A stretch of DNA of 8,366 nt, from assembly GCA_041164265.1 (NCBI GenBank), contig JBEAPR010000005.1, positions 1-8,366 of the forward strand. The letters run 5' to 3'. The translations under genes were made by a program, and so were the position numbers. This document shows, one piece after another, positions 6,870 through 8,366 of the stretch. The notes under the pieces were generated by a model that was not told the DNA's origin, made no database searches, and was given only the letters and a program-made list of their open reading frames with translations. This DNA comes from CALAZP01 sp041164265 (GTDB lineage Bacteria; Bacteroidota; Bacteroidia; Chitinophagales; Saprospiraceae). Position 1 is the stretch's first letter. Each line of letters begins with the position of its first letter.

Positions 6870-6944
6870 GGGGCACAACGGTCTGGCTTTGTGACGTGCC
6901 GTCCCGATAGGGCGGCATGTTCATCAAAGCCTGTGTTATCTCGG
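6870..6944 (+). repeat. 75-base imperfect palindrome with attC-like design (element A)
   Basis: The outer end is GGGGCACAAC (6870-6879) and the inner end GTTATCTCGG (6935-6944). Both are identical to the ends of a second element at 8168-8233 in inverted orientation. Inside, GGCTTTG (6885-6891) pairs with CAAAGCC (6925-6931), and CGTGCCGTCC (6895-6904) pairs with GGGCGGCATG (6910-6919) around the loop CGATA, allowing two G-U pairs. Conserved ends with AAC...GTT, short unpaired spacers inside them and a variable self-complementary centre are the plan of integron attC sites, and the length is in the attC range (roughly 57-141). The boxes do not fully fit RYYYAAC/GTTRRRY, so the call is tentative. 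It lies 27 bases beyond the stop of the methyltransferase gene and could also act as its transcription stop. Confidence 0.6.
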
Positions 6945-6971
6945 GTTTTATTCCATTCAATATTTGACTCT

Positions 6972-7523
6972 TTATTTGACTTTTCTACAATGGTAAATAT
7001 ACTCAGTAGGAAAACTACCTAAATTAATAATTTCATTTTCATCAAATATATTCTGAAACTTTTTAAAGTTAAATTTAGTATATAAAACTTGGCTGAAATA
7101 AGAATTGCATTTTAAAGTTTGATAAGATTCATTTAAAATCGAAGAAGTATCTTCTTTGGATAAAAACGAAAATGGGATAGAAGAAATGAAATTATTAACA
7201 GGCTGATAATTTAAGTATTTTTTAAAATTTACAGCGGAATCGTTAATTATTTGTAATCTGTCGTCGTTTATGTAGTTTTTTACATGGTTACAAAAATCTG
7301 TATTAACTTCAAATGCCAATAACTTGCTATCCAAAGGCATATTTTTTAAAATTTCATTTGTCAAATTGCCATGTCCCATACCAAATTCCACTACTAATTT
7401 ACTTGATTCTAAATTAACATATCTTATAATTTCCTTCTCTACGTTTTTGGATGTTTCAGTAAACGCTCCTGTTGTTAATAAATTTTTAGTAAACGCTAAA
7501 GTTGTTTTAAGTTTTGTTGACAT
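6972..7523 (-). CDS. Small SAM-dependent methyltransferase, RsmA/phospholipid-methyltransferase-like
   Basis: This is a 183-aa class I methyltransferase. It begins FTKNLLTTGAFTETSKNV (residues 11-28), resembling the N-terminal substrate and SAM entry segment of the RsmA/Erm and PmtA-like enzymes. It continues with motif I VVEFGMGHGNLT (44-55), the acidic SAM-ribose residue in AFEVN (70-74, Glu72), a motif III region IINDSAVNF (92-100) and a motif IV-like SSIPFSF (114-120). The SIPF motif, rather than the NxPY of rRNA adenine dimethylases, points to a phospholipid N-methyltransferase-like or other substrate; the real substrate is not determinable here. Its start lies inside the end of the upstream hydrolase gene (28-base overlap), so the two are surely co-expressed. 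It is AT-rich: 15 of 60 bases are G or C in 7201-7260, against 26 of 60 in 5281-5340 within rseP. This fits acquired DNA. Confidence 0.85.
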   Translation of the reverse strand: MSTKLKTTLAFTKNLLTTGAFTETSKNVEKEIIRYVNLESSKLVVEFGMGHGNLTNEILKNMPLDSKLLAFEVNTDFCNHVKNYINDDRLQIINDSAVNFKKYLNYQPVNNFISSIPFSFLSKEDTSSILNESYQTLKCNSYFSQVLYTKFNFKKFQNIFDENEIINLGSFPTEYIYHCRKVK

Positions 7524-8077
7524 TTTTGAAAATATATTGTCAGTGATAAAATAAAAATAATATATAAAATATTATACAACGGGAAACCATAAGATACTAA
7601 TGGTAAAGAAAGTTTAGGTGTCCAATCCCACCAATTTCCAATCGATTCAGCAAATATTGGAAATCTCTGATTTGAAAATGGGAAAAATAATTTCATTGCC
7701 CATACTTTTCCATGAGTACAAAAGTCTAATAGTATATGGAAAAACAAACCATAACCAAAAGATTGCAAAATATTTTTACATTTATTATTACATATTTTTG
7801 ATATTACGAAGCAAAATAATACAAGCATTGGAGAATGAAGTGCATCATACAGCCATGTTGTTGATAGTTGTGATGCAATAGAAATGTCTGATGTTCTTGC
7901 ATCATAAACTCCAAATTCAGTACCAAATTTTCGAGAAAGCTGAGTTTGGATCATGATTTCTCCAATATCAGGAATTACACCTGCAACAATAATAGGATAC
8001 CTTTTAATTGAAGGATTTTTTGCCGAAAGGTAAATACCACCTAAATTCGCTGTTAGAACGTGTGAGAAAAAATCCAT
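7496..8077 (-). CDS. Membrane-bound metal-dependent hydrolase, YdjM/DUF457-like
   Basis: This 193-aa protein has the pattern of histidine/aspartate metal ligands seen in the YdjM/DUF457 inner-membrane hydrolase family. It starts with MDFFSHVLTANLGG (His6), then has GVIPDIGE (33-40, Asp37), YDALHSP (77-83, His81) and FFHILLDFCTHG (112-123, His114, Asp118, His122). Hydrophobic segments lie around residues 27-36, 83-95, 103-119 and 162-183 (the last being ILYIIFILSLTIYF), so it is an integral membrane protein. Substrates for this family are largely unknown; phospholipase-C-like folds have been suggested. All likely metal ligands are present, so it looks functional. The start at 8077 gives the conserved MDF.SH N-terminus. 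It overlaps the downstream methyltransferase gene by 28 bases in another frame. Composition is very AT-rich (11 of 60 G+C in 7741-7800). Confidence 0.8.
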   Translation of the reverse strand: MDFFSHVLTANLGGIYLSAKNPSIKRYPIIVAGVIPDIGEIMIQTQLSRKFGTEFGVYDARTSDISIASQLSTTWLYDALHSPMLVLFCFVISKICNNKCKNILQSFGYGLFFHILLDFCTHGKVWAMKLFFPFSNQRFPIFAESIGNWWDWTPKLSLPLVSYGFPLYNILYIIFILSLTIYFQKCQQNLKQL

Positions 8078-8167
8078 TTTAGATATTTAGGTGATTAGAA
8101 TAATTTAAAGGTAAAGGTATGGATTTTATTATAATCATAAATACTTTTTCTATATCTTTTTTCTAAT

Positions 8168-8233
8168 CCGAGATAACGGCTTGGCTATGCGCAGTGTTCC
8201 GAAGGGCATTGCGTATAGGTTTTGTTGTGCCCC
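8168..8233 (-). repeat. 66-base imperfect palindrome with attC-like design (element B)
   Basis: Read leftward it starts GGGGCACAAC (8233-8224) and ends GTTATCTCGG (8177-8168), the same two 10-base blocks as element A but in opposite orientation. The centre differs from element A in sequence yet is again self-complementary: CTATGCGCAGTG (8185-8196) pairs with CATTGCGTATAG (8207-8218) at 10 of 12 positions around a 10-base tip. It sits 90 bases upstream of the hydrolase gene start, so elements A and B bracket the two-gene module exactly. It may be an attC-like site or the terminal repeat of a mobile unit. Confidence 0.6.
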
Positions 8234-8272
8234 GTTTTTATTTTTCTTTCCATTTAGTTTGCGAAGGATTGA

Positions 8273-8313
8273 AAGCGCTTTGCAACCCCAGGAACGAGGA
8301 TTGCAATGTGCTT
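8273..8313. repeat. 13-base imperfect inverted repeat
   Basis: AAGCGCTTTGCAA (8273-8285) and TTGCAATGTGCTT (8301-8313) pair at 11 of 13 positions around a 15-base loop. It lies outside element B in non-coding sequence. I see no gene in 8078-8366 apart from the repeats; a short leftward frame across this repeat is interrupted by stops. It may be a remnant of another intergenic repeat. Confidence 0.5.
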
Positions 8314-8366
8314 GAATTATACAGCACTAATTTTCAAAGGCCACATAATTATCGGCAGTTAAATTT

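Noticed and set aside
6822..7022. Rightward 66-codon open frame over element A
   Set aside because: It consists of the tandem repeat, the palindrome and the antisense of the methyltransferase 3' end, with a low-complexity start. There is no sign of coding selection.
6972..7523. Erm-type 23S rRNA methyltransferase (macrolide resistance)
   Set aside because: Motif I is shared by the whole superfamily, but the NxPY motif expected for adenine N6 dimethylation is replaced by SIPF and the protein is much shorter than Erm or RsmA (about 240-270 aa).
5721..8366. CRISPR array, transposase or integrase in the accessory part
   Set aside because: No regularly spaced direct repeats and no recombinase motifs are seen on either strand; the repeats present are palindromic and only two share sequence.

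Overview
The window reads as a chromosomal segment of a Bacteroidota bacterium, most likely a marine-type Cytophagales; the order-level placement is an inference. Supporting signs are a surE / small membrane protein / lpxB gene string, a DUF4159 gene coupled to rsmE, the lack of strong Shine-Dalgarno sequences, and a good match to the Bacteroidota promoter pattern (TTTG, 19 bases, TAnnTTTG) just before a tRNA-Leu gene. The base composition is AT-rich throughout.

Bases 1-5720 are conserved housekeeping sequence. The 5' end of holA (DNA polymerase III delta) runs leftward off the window. Divergent from it is a tight rightward string: surE (nucleotidase), an unrecognised 101-aa membrane protein, lpxB (lipid A disaccharide synthase) and a small PspC-like membrane protein. 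This string meets, with no base between the two stop codons, a leftward translationally coupled pair: rsmE (16S rRNA m3U1498 methyltransferase) and a secreted DUF4159 protein. rseP (site-2 protease) is divergent from rsmE and is followed by tRNA-Leu(CAA) with its own promoter and a strong intrinsic terminator. The theme is envelope maintenance (LpxB, PspC-like, RseP, DUF4159) mixed with core information processing.

Bases 5721-8366 look like accessory sequence beginning right behind the tRNA gene. First comes a gene graveyard: the first ~44 codons of an EcoRI-type adenine DNA methyltransferase are joined, within a few bases, to an AraC-family regulator that has lost its N-terminal sensor domain. 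Then follows a markedly AT-richer two-gene leftward module: a YdjM/DUF457-like membrane metal-dependent hydrolase overlapping by 28 bases a small SAM methyltransferase of the RsmA/PmtA-like group. The module is bracketed by two imperfect palindromes of 75 and 66 bases. These share identical 10-base ends but have unrelated, still self-complementary middles, which is the design of integron attC sites. The best candidate for something unusual is this module: a possible integrase-less cassette (CALIN-like) or an inverted-repeat-bounded mobile unit carrying a putative envelope/lipid-modifying gene pair. No integrase, transposase, CRISPR array or rRNA gene is visible.
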